DNA of 64,000 bases from Sphingomonas sp. PAMC 26621 (GCF_000251145.1 NZ_AIDW01000004.1:231267-295266); one strand, 5' to 3'; counted from the first letter of the stretch, positions 7,250 through 17,358 are shown. Translations and numbers: made by a program. Notes: generated from the sequence alone by a model not told the origin.

Positions 7250-9373
7250 TCAGAATATCCCGAGGAACTTCTTCCGCGGTGCCTTGCCTGTCTTGTCCTT
7301 CTCAGCGGTTGCGGTGGTGCCGTGCCCGACATCGTCGCGTTGGTGGCCCTTGGTGGTGCGTTGCGCGCTGGCGGGGGCCGCCGCGAGGATCGGGCCGCAT
7401 TGCGCGGCTTTCGCGTCGCCGACGTCGACGAACGCGAGAAGCCCCGCCACCGGAGTCGCGACGAGGCTGAGCCCCGCCGCCGCCCCCGCGCGTTCCAGCA
7501 ACTGCGGCGTCAACACGTTGATCCCGGGTTTGGCGAACGATCCGACCAGCCCGACCGGGGATTGTGCCGAGAACAGGCTGATCCGCTTGCCATCCGCGCG
7601 GAACACGAGATCGAGATGCTCGTCGCGGAAACTGAACCCACCGCGTCCCGCGATCACATTCTTCTCGGTATCGATCAGGATCGGGTCCGCCGCCGCAACC
7701 CCGCCGCGCACGGTGAAGCCGATCAGCCCGCAGTTGATCTTGACCGGTTCCTTGAGCTTCCCCTGGAACAGCTTCTGCGCGAAGGTGCCGATGTCCAGTT
7801 CAGAGAGCTGGACGTTGCGCGCGGAGAAGTTCCCGCCGGGCATGACGAATGCGATCCGCCCGTGTGCCGTCGCCAGTGAGTCGTGGACCGTATCGCCGTC
7901 GCCGGTCAGCGCGATGCGGCCTTTGACGATCCCGGTCGTGCCCGATTCGATGACACCATAGCCCGCGAGCAGCCGCCCCATCGGGGTGGGCGACAGGCGG
8001 ATGTCGTAGGTATCGTGCGCGGGACGGCGGCGGGCGTCGAAGGTGATATCTGCGGCAACGTTGCCCCGCGCCATCACGAAGGTGAGCGGCGATACCTTGA
8101 GCAGGCTGTCTTTCAGCGACAGCGTCAGATCGATATCGGAGACGGGGACGTTCTTCGAACGCACGACGCCGATTCGATATTTGAGGTCGGCGTTGAAATT
8201 CTTGAAGGTCTCGACCGGGATTGCCGCGTTGGGCAGGATTCGCGCGGGCGCGGCACCGGTGTCCGCAGCAGCGGCGACCGCACCCTTAGTCGCGACGATG
8301 TCCGGGTTGTAGCCGATGAACGGTGCCGCATCGATGATGTCGAGCTTGCGCGTGGTCAGCGTCGCACCAATGTGGAGACGGGGCTCGATGTTCTGCACAG
8401 TGAACGCACCCGCCAGGTCGCTGTCCCCGAAGCGGCCGGTAAGCCGGGTGAAGGCGTAGGTCGTGCCGGTCTTCGTCAGGATTGCCTTGACGTGATAGGT
8501 CCGGCTGCGCGGAATCGCGACGCCGATGATGTCGAGCAGCTCGGCGAGGTTGCGCCCGCGCGACGTGACGGTCAGCGGGACGTTCTCGATGTCGGCGATG
8601 CTCGGGAGCGTGCCTGCCACGGTAACGTGGTTGTTGGCGGCATCGGCGGCGAGTTCGAGCTGGTTCCTGCCGCGCGCGACGGTGGCGTCAGGGGAAAGCA
8701 GCGCGCCCTTGAGCGTAAACGGGGTGGCGCGAACCTTGCCGTCGCCGGTGAAGCGGACCGACTTGCCGATTCGCGCATCGGTCGAGGTGATCGTCTGGAA
8801 CGCCAGATCGGTGCGCAACAGCATCTTGGGGTCGAGGTAGCGCAGCGTCGTTCCCGCCACGGTCGCGACGTCGATCCGCGGGAAATCGAGCGGCTTGCCG
8901 CCCTTCTTCTCGCTGAACGTCCAGCTATTGTGGGTGTGCTGCTTGTTCCACTCGAGATCGACCGCGCCACCGGTCAGGTCGAGCGTGTAGAAATGGCGTT
9001 TGCCGAACAGCATCGACAGCGGCGCGATTCGCGCGTCGATCTGCTTGGCCGCGAACAGATTGGGGCGGGAGGCGTAGGACGGATTGGAGATCGTCATCCC
9101 GTCGGCGCGGAAGTGGATTGTGATCGGATCGAAATAGAGCTGGAAGTCGTCGGTGACTTTCACGTCGCGATGCGTCGCGGAGGAGACGATTCGTTCGAAC
9201 GGACCCTTCAGGAACCGTCCCTTGGTGATGTAGAGCACCAGCCACACGAGGAAGAGCGCGACCACCAGGCCGATCACGACGTTGCGCGCGATTCGCCACG
9301 CGCTGCGGCGCTTGACGGTTGCAGCGGACTGCGCCGGGGGCGCGGCAGGGGGCGGGGAGGGTGCAGCGTCCAT
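7250..9373 (-). CDS. AsmA-family protein
   Basis: A 707-residue protein of the AsmA/TamB superfamily. These are long bridge-like proteins of the inner membrane and periplasm, connected with outer membrane lipid or protein homeostasis. There is a Pro/Ala-rich N-terminus (residues 1-20), one transmembrane helix at about 30-52, and then the AsmA N-terminal domain (KGPFERIVSSATHRDVKV, followed by beta-rich sequence). The C-terminal AsmA repeat contains the GIVKGRIALTGDGDTV and SELDIGTFAQKLF blocks. A longer frame reaches 9625 but would overlap rpmI, so the ATG at 9371-9373 is used. It is divergent from rpmI, with about 165 bp between them. Confidence 0.85.
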   Translation of the reverse strand: MDAAPSPPPAAPPAQSAATVKRRSAWRIARNVVIGLVVALFLVWLVLYITKGRFLKGPFERIVSSATHRDVKVTDDFQLYFDPITIHFRADGMTISNPSYASRPNLFAAKQIDARIAPLSMLFGKRHFYTLDLTGGAVDLEWNKQHTHNSWTFSEKKGGKPLDFPRIDVATVAGTTLRYLDPKMLLRTDLAFQTITSTDARIGKSVRFTGDGKVRATPFTLKGALLSPDATVARGRNQLELAADAANNHVTVAGTLPSIADIENVPLTVTSRGRNLAELLDIIGVAIPRSRTYHVKAILTKTGTTYAFTRLTGRFGDSDLAGAFTVQNIEPRLHIGATLTTRKLDIIDAAPFIGYNPDIVATKGAVAAAADTGAAPARILPNAAIPVETFKNFNADLKYRIGVVRSKNVPVSDIDLTLSLKDSLLKVSPLTFVMARGNVAADITFDARRRPAHDTYDIRLSPTPMGRLLAGYGVIESGTTGIVKGRIALTGDGDTVHDSLATAHGRIAFVMPGGNFSARNVQLSELDIGTFAQKLFQGKLKEPVKINCGLIGFTVRGGVAAADPILIDTEKNVIAGRGGFSFRDEHLDLVFRADGKRISLFSAQSPVGLVGSFAKPGINVLTPQLLERAGAAAGLSLVATPVAGLLAFVDVGDAKAAQCGPILAAAPASAQRTTKGHQRDDVGHGTTATAEKDKTGKAPRKKFLGIF

Positions 9374-9539
9374 CGCTGCCAAACCGTTCGCCTTGCGTAA
9401 TCGTTCCTCCGCGCATCCGAGGTTGCGTTTTCGCAAGGGGCCGGGTATGCGCCCGCTTTCCTGCGAGTAAGAGGAACTGCCCGGCCGGTATGGGCTGCCG
9501 TGGCCGTTCATAGATCGTCGCAAAACTGAAAGGACGAAA

Positions 9540-9743
9540 ATGCCCAAACTCAAGACGAAGAGCGGCGTCAAAAAGCGCTTCAAGCTCACCGCATCCGGCC
9601 TGTTGAAGCATGGCGTCGCTGGCAAGCGTCACCGCTTGATGAGCCACAACAGCAAGTACATCCGCCAGAACCGCGGCACCAAGCTGCTGTCCAAGGCCGA
9701 CACGGCCACCGTCAAGGCGTGGGCGCCTTACGGTCTCGGCTGA
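9540..9743 (+). CDS. rpmI: 50S ribosomal protein L35
   Basis: A 67-residue basic protein with the full L35 pattern (MPKLKTKSGVKKRFKLT start, GKRHRLMSHNSKYIRQNRG). It binds 23S rRNA in the large subunit. An AAAGGA box lies just before the ATG. It is followed after 17 bases by rplT, the standard pair. infC, which often precedes rpmI, is not in this neighbourhood, so the promoter probably lies in 9374-9539. Confidence 0.98.
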   Translation: MPKLKTKSGVKKRFKLTASGLLKHGVAGKRHRLMSHNSKYIRQNRGTKLLSKADTATVKAWAPYGLG

Positions 9744-9760
9744 GCGGAAGGAATTAGAGA

Positions 9761-10126
9761 ATGGCACGCGTAAAACGGGGTGTAACTACCCACGCAAAGC
9801 ACAAGCGGATCCTCAATCTGGCGAAGGGCTATTATGGCCGTCGCAAGAACACGATCCGTATCGCCCGTCAGGCCGTCGAGAAGGCCGGCCAGTATGCGTA
9901 TCGTGACCGCAAGGTTAAGAAGCGCAACTTCCGCGCCCTGTGGATCCAGCGTATCAACGCAGCGGTCCGCGTCGAGGGTCTGACCTACGGCGTCTTCATG
10001 CATGGCCTCAAGCTTGCCGGCGTCGAACTCGATCGCAAGGTCCTCGCGGATCTCGCGATGCACGAGGGTGCCGCATTTAGCGCCATCATCGCGCAGGCGA
10101 AGGCGGCTCTGCCCCAGGCTGCCTGA
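9761..10126 (+). CDS. rplT: 50S ribosomal protein L20
   Basis: A 121-residue L20, a primary rRNA-binding protein needed early in large-subunit assembly. It has the conserved basic N-terminal extension ([18 protein letters not shown], then [17 protein letters not shown]) and a globular C-terminal domain ([19 protein letters not shown]). It shares a transcript with rpmI and ends about 30 bases before a strong intrinsic terminator. The downstream pheST genes therefore need read-through or their own promoter. Confidence 0.98.
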   Translation: MARVKRGVTTHAKHKRILNLAKGYYGRRKNTIRIARQAVEKAGQYAYRDRKVKKRNFRALWIQRINAAVRVEGLTYGVFMHGLKLAGVELDRKVLADLAMHEGAAFSAIIAQAKAALPQAA

Positions 10127-10154
10127 GGGCGATCTGTTGCGAGACTGAGATTTG

Positions 10155-10185
10155 GGGCGCCGGTGGCAACACCGGCGCCCTTTTT
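10155..10185 (+). terminator. Rho-independent terminator after rplT
   Basis: A perfect 11-bp GC-rich stem (10155-10165 with 10170-10180) closed by a GCAA tetraloop and followed by TTTTTC. It is the clearest intrinsic terminator in the window and ends the rpmI-rplT transcript. Confidence 0.95.
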
Positions 10186-10234
10186 CTGTTTGGGGGTGTC
10201 CCTCCGGCGGCCATCCTCTCGACCCAAAAGCTGG

Positions 10235-10325
10235 CGTCATGCTGAACTTGTTTCAGCATCCACCGCGTAACGGGCATGGTCCGGGCTCGCGGAGGGCTGG
10301 ATCCTGAAACGAGTTCAGGATGACG
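10235..10325. repeat. Intergenic palindromic repeat, family A, copy 1
   Basis: A repeat of about 90 bp bounded by CGTCATGCTGAACTTGTTTC on the left and CCTGAAACGAGTTCAGGATG on the right. The ends are inverted copies of each other. Two further copies lie at 37211-37301 and 43970-44060. The 350-bp rplT-pheS gap (10127-10476) is filled by the terminator, this repeat and a second short repeat; no gene is seen in it. Confidence 0.85.
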
Positions 10326-10428
10326 GACGGGTTGAAGAACAGCACTCCGTCGGCGTTACCATGAACCTCCCTGGCCGGCTGCATCAGCACCGCGCAGGGT
10401 TGATCAAGGGCTTCACCTCCCGCTACGG

Positions 10429-10467
10429 CGTCACCCATGATGGGTTCCCGCCCTTACGGGAATGACG
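10429..10467. repeat. Short palindromic repeat abutting pheS
   Basis: CGTCACCCATGATGGGTTCC and the adjoining CGCCCTTACGGGAATGACG form an imperfect inverted repeat of the common CGTCATTCCCG type. Its right end runs into the ribosome-binding region of pheS. Confidence 0.65.
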
Positions 10468-10476
10468 GAGATGTAC

Positions 10477-11547
10477 GTGGCTGACCTTGCCGAGATTGAA
10501 TCGCAGTTGCCGTCGATCGGCCAGGCCGATGCGGCGGAGCTCGAAACGCTCCGCGTCGCGCTGCTCGGCAAGCAGGGCAGCATCACCGCGTTGCTCAAGA
10601 CGCTCGGCAAGATGTCGCCCGACGAGCGACTGGTGGAAGGTCCGCGCATCCAGGGCGTGCGCGAGGCGGTGACCACCGCGATCGCTGAACGGAAGGTAGC
10701 GCTCGACCGCGCCGAGCTCGACGCGCGGTTGGCGCGCGAGACGATCGACATGACGCTCCCCGCCGACGCGGCGCCGCAAGGGTCGGTCCATCCGGTCAGC
10801 CAGGTGCTCGACGAGATGGCGGAGATCTTCGCCGACCTCGGCTTCGCGGTCGCGACCGGACCCGAGATCGAGGACCAGTGGCATAACTTCACCGCGCTCA
10901 ACATGCCCGAGAGCCATCCCGCGCGCGCGATGCACGACACCTTCTATCTCAAGGCGGGCGAGGGCGAGGAGGCGAAGGTGCTGCGCACCCACACCTCCCC
11001 CGTGCAGATCCGCACGATGATGGGGCAGGAGCCGCCGATCCGCATCATCGCGCCGGGCCGGGTCTATCGCTCGGACTGGGACGCGACGCACACGCCGATG
11101 TTTCACCAGATCGAGGGGCTGGTGATCGACAAGGGCATCACGCTCGGTCACCTGAAGTGGACGCTCGAGACCTTCCTCAAGGCGTTCTTCGAGCGAGACG
11201 ACATCGTGCTTCGCCTGCGCCCGAGCTATTTCCCGTTCACCGAACCTTCGGCCGAGGTCGATGTCGGCTGGACGATGGAAAAGGGCCGCCGCGTGCTCGG
11301 CGGGTCAGAGGGCTGGATGGAGCTGCTCGGCAGCGGAATGGTGCACCCCAAGGTGATCGCCGCGTGCGGGCTCGATCCGAACGAGTGGCAGGGCTTCGCC
11401 TTCGGGGTCGGGGTCGATCGGCTCGCGATGCTCAAATACGGCATGGATGACCTGCGCCCGTTCTTCGAAGGCGATGCGCGCTGGATCAAGCATTACGGTT
11501 TTTCGGCACTCGACGTGCCCACGCTAAGCCAGGGAGTCGGCGCATGA
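10477..11547 (+). CDS. pheS: Phenylalanine-tRNA ligase alpha subunit
   Basis: Alpha subunit of the class II (alpha-beta)2 synthetase that charges tRNA-Phe. It has an N-terminal coiled coil and then the catalytic core with motif 2 ([20 protein letters not shown]) and motif 3 ([11 protein letters not shown]). I choose the GTG at 10477: GGAG sits 6 bases upstream, and the resulting N-terminal length (about 30 residues before GKQGS) fits related proteins as I recall them. An in-frame ATG at 10462 gives 5 extra residues but lies inside the palindromic repeat with a poor ribosome-binding site. It overlaps pheT by 4 bases (ATGA). Confidence 0.95.
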   Translation: MADLAEIESQLPSIGQADAAELETLRVALLGKQGSITALLKTLGKMSPDERLVEGPRIQGVREAVTTAIAERKVALDRAELDARLARETIDMTLPADAAPQGSVHPVSQVLDEMAEIFADLGFAVATGPEIEDQWHNFTALNMPESHPARAMHDTFYLKAGEGEEAKVLRTHTSPVQIRTMMGQEPPIRIIAPGRVYRSDWDATHTPMFHQIEGLVIDKGITLGHLKWTLETFLKAFFERDDIVLRLRPSYFPFTEPSAEVDVGWTMEKGRRVLGGSEGWMELLGSGMVHPKVIAACGLDPNEWQGFAFGVGVDRLAMLKYGMDDLRPFFEGDARWIKHYGFSALDVPTLSQGVGA

Positions 11548-13907
11548 AGGTTACGCTCGACTGGCTCAAGCAGCATATCGACACCGACGCTACGCTCGAT
11601 ACCATCGTCGAGACGCTGACGCGGATCGGCCTCGAGGTCGAAGGGGTCGAGAACCCCGGCGCGACGCTGGCTGCGTTCCGCGTCGCCAAGGTGCTGAGTG
11701 CCGCGCCGCATCCGCAGGCGGACAAGCTCCAGGTTCTTTCCGTGGATGCCGGCGATGGCCCGCTGCAGGTCGTCTGCGGCGCGCCCAATGCGCGCGCTGG
11801 CCTAGTCGGTGTGTTCGGCGCGCCCGGCGCGACGGTGCCGTCGAACGGCATGGTGCTCAAGGTCGCGGCGATCCGCGGGGTCGAATCGAACGGCATGATG
11901 TGCTCGACGCGCGAGCTCGAACTCGGCGAGGAGCATGACGGGATCATCGAGCTTCCCGCCGATGCGCCGATCGGCATGGCCTATCCAGACTATGCCGGGC
12001 TCAACGACCCGGTGATCGAGGTGAACGTCCTCCCCAACCGCCCGGATTGCATGGGCGTGCGCGGGATCGCGCTCGATCTGGTCGCTGCCGGGCTCGGCAC
12101 CGCGAAGCCGCTCGCCTACGCGCCGGTTGAGGGCGAGGGCGCAGGTCCCGACGTGCGTACCGAGGATGCCGACGGCTGCCCCGCTTTCTTCGCGCAGGGC
12201 GTCAGCGGCCTCGTCAACGGCACCGCGCCCGAATGGATGCGCCGCCGCCTGACTGCGATCGGCCAGCGGTCGATCTCGACGCTGGTGGACATCACCAATT
12301 ACGTGATGTTCGATCTCGGGCGTCCGCTTCATGTCTATGATCGCGCGAAGCTGTCGGGCGGGCTCGTCGCGCGCAAGGCGGCGGCGGGGGAGCAGGTCGT
12401 AGCGCTCAACGGCAAGACCTATACGCTGGCCGAGACGATGACGGTGATCGCGGACGACGCACATGTCCACGACATCGGCGGGATCATGGGCGGCGAGGAT
12501 TCGGGCGTTACCCCCGAGACCACCGACGTCGTGATCGAATGCGCCTATTTCGACCCGGATTCGATCGCCCGCACCGGCCAGGCGCTGATGCTGACTTCGG
12601 ACGCGCGCTCGCGGTTCGAACGCGGCGTGGACCCGGCGTTCCTCGAAGAGGGCCTCGCGATCGCGACGCGGCTGGTGCTCGACCTGTGCGGCGGCAGCGC
12701 GAGCGCGCCGACGCATTCGGGCACCCCGCCGACGACGCGCAAGCGGATCGCTTACGATCCCGCGCGTGCCGAAACGCTCGGTGGTCTCGCGGTTGCGCCG
12801 GAACGGCAGCGCGAGATCCTGACTGCGCTCGGCTTCACGGTCGAGGACGACTGGACCGTCCTGCCGCCGCCCGCGCGACGCGACGTCGATGGCCCGGCCG
12901 ATCTGGTCGAGGAAGTGATCCGCATCGTCGGGATCGATTCGGTCCCCGCGACCCCGCTGCCGCGCGCAGCGGGCGTGGCGAAGCCGACCGCAACGCCAGC
13001 GCAGAAGATTGAGAGTCGCGTCCGCCGGGCGGCGGCTGCGCGGGGGCTCAACGAGACGATCACCTGGAGCTTCCTTTCGGACGCACAGGCGACCGCGATC
13101 GGCGGGGCGGCGTGGACGCTCGCCAACCCGATCAGCGAGGAGCTCAAGGTGATGCGCCCGTCGCTGCTCCCCGGCCTGCTGGCGGCAGCGGAGCGCAACA
13201 TGAAGCGCGGCGCGGGTGGCGTCCGGCTGTTCGAGCTCGGGCGGCGGTATCTCGCCGATGGCGAACGCCCGACGCTGGGTGTGGTGCTCGCGGGCGAGGC
13301 GCGGTCACGCGGCTGGCAGGATGGCAAGGCGACTCAGTTCACTGCCTATGACGCCAAGGCCGAGGCGCTCGCGCTGCTGGCGGCGGCAGGCGCTCCGGTC
13401 GATAATCTGCAGGTGATGGGCGAGGCTGGCGATGCGTGGCATCCCGGCCAGTCGGGCACGCTGCGATTGGGTCCAAAGACGGTGCTCGCGGCGTTCGGCA
13501 TGGTCCACCCGCTGACGACGCGCGCGTTCGACGTGGATGGTCCCGTTGCGGCGGTCGAGCTGTATCTTGATGCGATCCCCGCCAAGCGCGCGTCGAGCTT
13601 CGCGCGCGCGGCCTATGCGCCGCCGGCGTTGCAGGCGGTGCGGCGCGACTTCGCGTTCCTCGTGCCCGACAGCGTTTCGGGCGAGGCGCTGGTGCGCGCG
13701 GCGCGCGGGGCGGACAAGGCGGCGATCGTGGGGGCGCGGGTGTTCGACGTGTTCACGGGCGCGGGTGTCGAGCCGGGGCACAAGAGCATCGCGGTCGAGG
13801 TGACGCTCCAGCCGGGGGACAAGAGCTTCACCGAGGCGGAGCTGAAGGCGGTCGCGGACAAGGTGGTTGCTGCGGCTGGCAAGCTGGGGGCGAGTTTGCG
13901 GGGGTAA
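11544..13907 (+). CDS. pheT: Phenylalanine-tRNA ligase beta subunit
   Basis: A 787-residue beta subunit, the usual bacterial length. In order there is an N-terminal tRNA-binding OB-fold (about 40-150, [14 protein letters not shown]), the B3/B4 editing domain (about 210-370, WMRRRL and [12 protein letters not shown]), the B5 domain with [17 protein letters not shown], the pseudo-catalytic core, and the C-terminal ferredoxin-like anticodon-binding domain ([13 protein letters not shown] to the end). The ATGA overlap with pheS means translational coupling, which suits the 1:1 subunit ratio. A palindromic repeat follows the stop codon. Confidence 0.98.
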   Translation: MKVTLDWLKQHIDTDATLDTIVETLTRIGLEVEGVENPGATLAAFRVAKVLSAAPHPQADKLQVLSVDAGDGPLQVVCGAPNARAGLVGVFGAPGATVPSNGMVLKVAAIRGVESNGMMCSTRELELGEEHDGIIELPADAPIGMAYPDYAGLNDPVIEVNVLPNRPDCMGVRGIALDLVAAGLGTAKPLAYAPVEGEGAGPDVRTEDADGCPAFFAQGVSGLVNGTAPEWMRRRLTAIGQRSISTLVDITNYVMFDLGRPLHVYDRAKLSGGLVARKAAAGEQVVALNGKTYTLAETMTVIADDAHVHDIGGIMGGEDSGVTPETTDVVIECAYFDPDSIARTGQALMLTSDARSRFERGVDPAFLEEGLAIATRLVLDLCGGSASAPTHSGTPPTTRKRIAYDPARAETLGGLAVAPERQREILTALGFTVEDDWTVLPPPARRDVDGPADLVEEVIRIVGIDSVPATPLPRAAGVAKPTATPAQKIESRVRRAAAARGLNETITWSFLSDAQATAIGGAAWTLANPISEELKVMRPSLLPGLLAAAERNMKRGAGGVRLFELGRRYLADGERPTLGVVLAGEARSRGWQDGKATQFTAYDAKAEALALLAAAGAPVDNLQVMGEAGDAWHPGQSGTLRLGPKTVLAAFGMVHPLTTRAFDVDGPVAAVELYLDAIPAKRASSFARAAYAPPALQAVRRDFAFLVPDSVSGEALVRAARGADKAAIVGARVFDVFTGAGVEPGHKSIAVEVTLQPGDKSFTEAELKAVADKVVAAAGKLGASLRG

Positions 13908-13913
13908 CCTCTT

Positions 13914-14011
13914 CCGTCACCCCGGGCTTGTCCCGGGGTCCACCGGGGATTGCGCTTGCCGGCTGCGGGATGCGCGGCGCGGTGGATGCCGAGACGAGCC
14001 CGGCATGACGG
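13914..14011. repeat. Intergenic palindromic repeat (CGTCACCCCGGGCTTG type)
   Basis: CCGTCACCCCGGGCTTGTCC at the left and ACGAGCCCGGCATGACGGGG at the right are imperfect inverted copies. The inner parts (GGTCCACCG and CGGTGGATG) also pair. It occupies the gap between pheT and the epimerase gene and may act as a 3'-end hairpin. Confidence 0.75.
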
Positions 14012-14048
14012 GGTGGGGGAGGTGATTTTCATACAAGGACAGACCGAC

Positions 14049-14924
14049 ATGGCCGACGCTCTCATCACCATCGCCACGCCGCAGCTTTCCGCCGCGATCA
14101 ACCCGCTCGGCGCGGAACTGACGCACCTGCACGATGCGGAGGGTCGCGAGCTGATGACCAACGCCGACCCCGCGTTCTGGACCGGCCATGCGCCGTTGCT
14201 GTTCCCGATCGTCGGGCGGCTCAACGGGGACGTGCTCCACATCGACGGCACCGACTATCCGATGCAGCAGCATGGCTTCGCGCGCCGCAGCGTGTTCGCG
14301 CTGGTCGAGCATAGCGACGCGCAGGCGGTCTTCCTGCTCGAGGACAGCGCCGAAAGCCGCGCAATCTATCCCTTCGCCTTCGCGCTGCGCGTCACCTACA
14401 CGATCACCGATGCCACACTCGACATTGCGGTGGTGATCGAGAATCGCGGCGGCGACGTGCTCCCGGCGAGCTTCGGTTTCCACCCCGCCTTTGCCTGGCC
14501 CCTCCCTTACGGCGCGCCGCGCGCCGACCACCGCATCGTCTTTGCCGAGGACGAGTCCGAAGCGCTCCGCGAACTGGTCGACAGCGCTATCATCGAGCAA
14601 CTCCGTCCGTCCCCGCTCGACGACCGTACGCTGGCGTTGAACGATGCGCTGTTCGAACGCGACGCGCTGATCTGGGACCAGCCGCACTCGCGCAGCGTCC
14701 GTTACGGCGCGCCGACCGGCCCGCAATTGCGCGTCGATTTTCCTCTCATGCCGATGCTCGGAATCTGGACCAAGCCGGGGGCCGCGTTCGTCTGCATCGA
14801 GCCGTGGCACGGCATCGCCGATCCGACGGGCTTCGCGGGCGATATCCGCGAGAAACCCGGTATCGTCGCGATCGCGCCGGGCGCGACGCTCGCCTGTGGG
14901 ATGCAGGTGACGTTGGAGGCCTGA
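14049..14924 (+). CDS. Aldose 1-epimerase family protein
   Basis: A 291-residue member of the galactose mutarotase-like (aldose 1-epimerase) superfamily, which interconverts sugar anomers. Diagnostic blocks are HAPLLFPIVGRLNGD, MQQHGFARRSVF and SFGFHPAFAWPLPYG, the last carrying a conserved catalytic-type His. The C-terminal WHGIADP block lies near residue 258. The divergence from classical GalM suggests the YihR/YeaD-like side of the family, so the substrate is open. The ATG at 14049 is preferred, with AAGGAC upstream, over an upstream start inside the repeat. prfC begins 17 bases downstream. Confidence 0.85.
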   Translation: MADALITIATPQLSAAINPLGAELTHLHDAEGRELMTNADPAFWTGHAPLLFPIVGRLNGDVLHIDGTDYPMQQHGFARRSVFALVEHSDAQAVFLLEDSAESRAIYPFAFALRVTYTITDATLDIAVVIENRGGDVLPASFGFHPAFAWPLPYGAPRADHRIVFAEDESEALRELVDSAIIEQLRPSPLDDRTLALNDALFERDALIWDQPHSRSVRYGAPTGPQLRVDFPLMPMLGIWTKPGAAFVCIEPWHGIADPTGFAGDIREKPGIVAIAPGATLACGMQVTLEA

Positions 14925-14941
14925 GGCGCTACAGCGCAGCG

Positions 14942-16513
14942 ATGAATCACACGTCCGACCGCCGCACCTTCGCGATCATCTCCCACCCAGACGCCGGCAA
15001 GACCACGCTGACCGAAAAGCTGCTGCTGTTCGGCGGCGCGATCCATCTTGCCGGCGAGGTCAAGGCGCGCGGGCAGAACCGTCGGGCGCGCTCGGACTGG
15101 ATGAAGATCGAGCAGCAGCGCGGGATCTCGGTGACGTCGTCGGTGATGACGTTCGAGCGCAACGGGCTGACCTTCAACTTGCTCGACACGCCGGGCCACG
15201 AAGACTTTTCCGAAGACACCTATCGCACGCTGACCGCGGTCGATTCGGCAGTCATGGTGATCGACGCCGCACGCGGGATCGAGGCGCAGACGCGCAAGCT
15301 GTTCGAGGTCTGCCGGTTGCGCTCGGTGCCGATCATCACCTTTGTCAACAAAGTCGACCGCGAGGGGCGCCCGCCGTTCGAGCTGCTCGACGAGATTGCC
15401 GAGATGCTCCAGCTCGACGTCACGCCGATGAGCTGGCCGGTCGGCATGGGGAGCGATTTCGAGGGGGTGTACGATCTCCACGCCAACAGCCTGAGCCGGC
15501 CCGAGGGGCCGAGCCGCGAGTTCCTCGGCAAGGCGCTGTCGTTCACCGGGCTCGACGACCCCGCGCTCGCCGCCACGCTTAGCCCGGCGGGGCTCCAGTT
15601 GCTCCAGGACGAGTCCGAGCTCGCGCTCGGCGGCTACGGCGCGTTCGACGTCGAGGCGTATCGCGGCGGCGACCAGACCCCGGTCTATTTCGGCTCGGCG
15701 CTGAAGGAGTTCGGGGTCGCCGAACTGATCGACGCGCTCGGCCGCCACGCACCCGGCCCCCGCCCGCAGCCGGCAGAGCCCGCCGAGGTGCTGCCCGACC
15801 GCGCCGACGTCACGGGCTTCGTGTTCAAGGTCCAGGCCAACATGGACCCCAACCACCGCGACCGGATCGCGTTCATGCGGCTCTGCTCGGGCACGTTCAA
15901 GCGCGGCATGAAGCTGACGCCGACCGGCCACGGCAAGCCGATCGCGATCCACTCGCCGATCCTGTTCTTCGCGCGCGAACGCGAACTGGCGGACGAGGCG
16001 TTTCCGGGCGACATCATCGGCATTCCCAACCACGGGACGCTGCGGGTGGGCGATACGCTGTCCGAGCGGGCGGACGTGCGCTTCACCGGCCTGCCGAACT
16101 TCGCGCCCGAAATCCTGCGCCGCGTCGCGCTCAAGGATCCAACCAAGACCAAGCAGTTGCGCAAGGCGCTCGACGACATGGCCGAAGAGGGGGTGACGCA
16201 GGTGTTCTACCCCGAGATCGGGTCAAACTGGATCATCGGGGTGGTCGGTCAGCTCCAGCTCGAAGTGCTTCTGTCGCGGCTCGAGGCGGAATATAAGGTC
16301 GATGCGGGGCTGGAGATGGCGCCGTACGATACCGCGCGCTGGGTATCAGCGGCGGATCCGGCGGATCTCAAGGCGTTCATGGACCTCAACCGCACGTCGA
16401 TGGCGAAGGATCGCGACAACAACCCGGTCTATATGGCGAAGACCGCGTGGGACGTCGGCTATGTCGCGGATCGTTACCCCAAGGTCACCTTCGCGGCGAC
16501 GCGCGAGCGCTGA
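14942..16513 (+). CDS. prfC: Peptide chain release factor 3
   Basis: A 523-residue translational GTPase that recycles RF1/RF2 after peptide release. G1 is SHPDAGKTTLTEK at about residues 14-26, the switch region carries RGISVTSSVM, G3 is DTPGHEDF and G4 is NKVDRE. The RF3-specific features are the early LFGGAIHLAGEVK block and the C-terminal MDLNRTSMAKDRDNNPVY segment. The length matches E. coli RF3 (529). The start ATG at 14942 lies 17 bases after the epimerase stop, so the two may share a transcript. A large inverted repeat follows the stop codon. Confidence 0.97.
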   Translation: MNHTSDRRTFAIISHPDAGKTTLTEKLLLFGGAIHLAGEVKARGQNRRARSDWMKIEQQRGISVTSSVMTFERNGLTFNLLDTPGHEDFSEDTYRTLTAVDSAVMVIDAARGIEAQTRKLFEVCRLRSVPIITFVNKVDREGRPPFELLDEIAEMLQLDVTPMSWPVGMGSDFEGVYDLHANSLSRPEGPSREFLGKALSFTGLDDPALAATLSPAGLQLLQDESELALGGYGAFDVEAYRGGDQTPVYFGSALKEFGVAELIDALGRHAPGPRPQPAEPAEVLPDRADVTGFVFKVQANMDPNHRDRIAFMRLCSGTFKRGMKLTPTGHGKPIAIHSPILFFARERELADEAFPGDIIGIPNHGTLRVGDTLSERADVRFTGLPNFAPEILRRVALKDPTKTKQLRKALDDMAEEGVTQVFYPEIGSNWIIGVVGQLQLEVLLSRLEAEYKVDAGLEMAPYDTARWVSAADPADLKAFMDLNRTSMAKDRDNNPVYMAKTAWDVGYVADRYPKVTFAATRER

Positions 16514-16587
16514 TGCGGGGGCCTTCGACTTCGCTCAGGGCGAACGGAGGGGTCGGCCCGTCAGTTGCGGATATTCTACGATTCCTT

Positions 16588-16666
16588 CCCCCCGTTCGTT
16601 TCGAGCGAAGTCGAGAAACCCGGCACAGCGCAGGTTTCTCGACTTCGCTCGAAACGAACGGGGGGG
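16588..16666. repeat. Long inverted repeat, family B, copy 1
   Basis: The left arm is 16588-16620 (CCCCCCGTTCGTTTCGAGCG and on to GAGAAACC). The right arm, 16633-16666, is its near-perfect complement. The loop is about 12 bases. A related copy is at 29221-29303. It lies between the convergent prfC and merR genes and could form a very stable hairpin in RNA from either strand. Confidence 0.85.
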
Positions 16667-16687
16667 TAAGGGGATGCGCCTAGAGGC

Positions 16688-17050
16688 CTAAGCCAGCGCG
16701 TCCTGTTCCAACGCCTCGACCAGCGCCTCGCGGACCGCCAGGATCGCGCCATAGCTCGCGGGCGGAAGCGGCGTCGCGGGAGAACGCTTGCGATCCGCCA
16801 TCAACGCCTGTTGCACGCCCCGGATCGTGTAGCCCTCATCGTTGAGCATTCGCGCGATCCGCTGGACGAGAACGACGTCCTCGGGCCGGTAATAGCGCCG
16901 GTTTCCCGCGCGCTGAAGCGGTCGCAGCTGCGGAAAGCGGGTTTCCCAATAGCGCAGGATATGCTGCGGCAAGCCCGTCTCTTTCGACAGTTCTCCGATC
17001 GTGCGAAAGGCCCCCTCGGCCTTGCCGGGGATCGTCGGCGGCGTTGCCAT
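16688..17050 (-). CDS. MerR-family transcriptional regulator
   Basis: A 120-residue protein with an N-terminal MerR winged helix-turn-helix (about 16-85: TIGELSKETGLPQHILRYWE, then GNRRYYRPEDVVLVQRI). Only a short C-terminal helix follows, with no Cys-rich metal-binding loop. It is the last gene of the rpmF-plsX-fabH-ihfA-merR cluster, an arrangement common in alphaproteobacteria, 8 bases after ihfA. The effector is unknown. Its steady location beside lipid genes and IHF suggests a housekeeping rather than a metal-resistance role (inference). Confidence 0.9.
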   Translation of the reverse strand: MATPPTIPGKAEGAFRTIGELSKETGLPQHILRYWETRFPQLRPLQRAGNRRYYRPEDVVLVQRIARMLNDEGYTIRGVQQALMADRKRSPATPLPPASYGAILAVREALVEALEQDALA

Positions 17051-17058
17051 GATGTGTC

Positions 17059-17358
17059 TCAGTCCGCGCTGACGATGCGGTCGCGCATCATCTGGCTTGC
17101 CCGGAACGTCAGGACGCGACGCGGCGCGATCGGCACTTCGACCCCGGTCTTGGGATTGCGCCCGATCCGTTCGCCCTTGTCGCGCAGAACGAAGGTCCCG
17201 AAGCCCGAGATCTTGACGTTGTCCCCCTTCGCGAGGGCCCCGCACATGTGCGACAGAATTTGTTCGACGAGGCGCGACGAATCCGCGCGCGACAAGCCGA
17301 CTTGATGATGAAGAGCCTCGGCCAGATCGGCCCGTGTCAACGTTCCTGCAGGCGCCAT
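17059..17358 (-). CDS. ihfA: Integration host factor subunit alpha
   Basis: A 99-residue HU/IHF-family DNA-bending protein. The family signature is clear: [22 protein letters not shown], with the intercalating Pro-containing arm following. The N-terminal [19 protein letters not shown] matches alpha subunits. The ATG at 17356-17358 has a GGGAGGGA box about 8 bases upstream, so it is preferred to a TTG six codons earlier. IHF can serve integrase-mediated recombination, such as that of the tyrosine integrase at 55.9 kb (general knowledge). Confidence 0.95.
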   Translation of the reverse strand: MAPAGTLTRADLAEALHHQVGLSRADSSRLVEQILSHMCGALAKGDNVKISGFGTFVLRDKGERIGRNPKTGVEVPIAPRRVLTFRASQMMRDRIVSAD

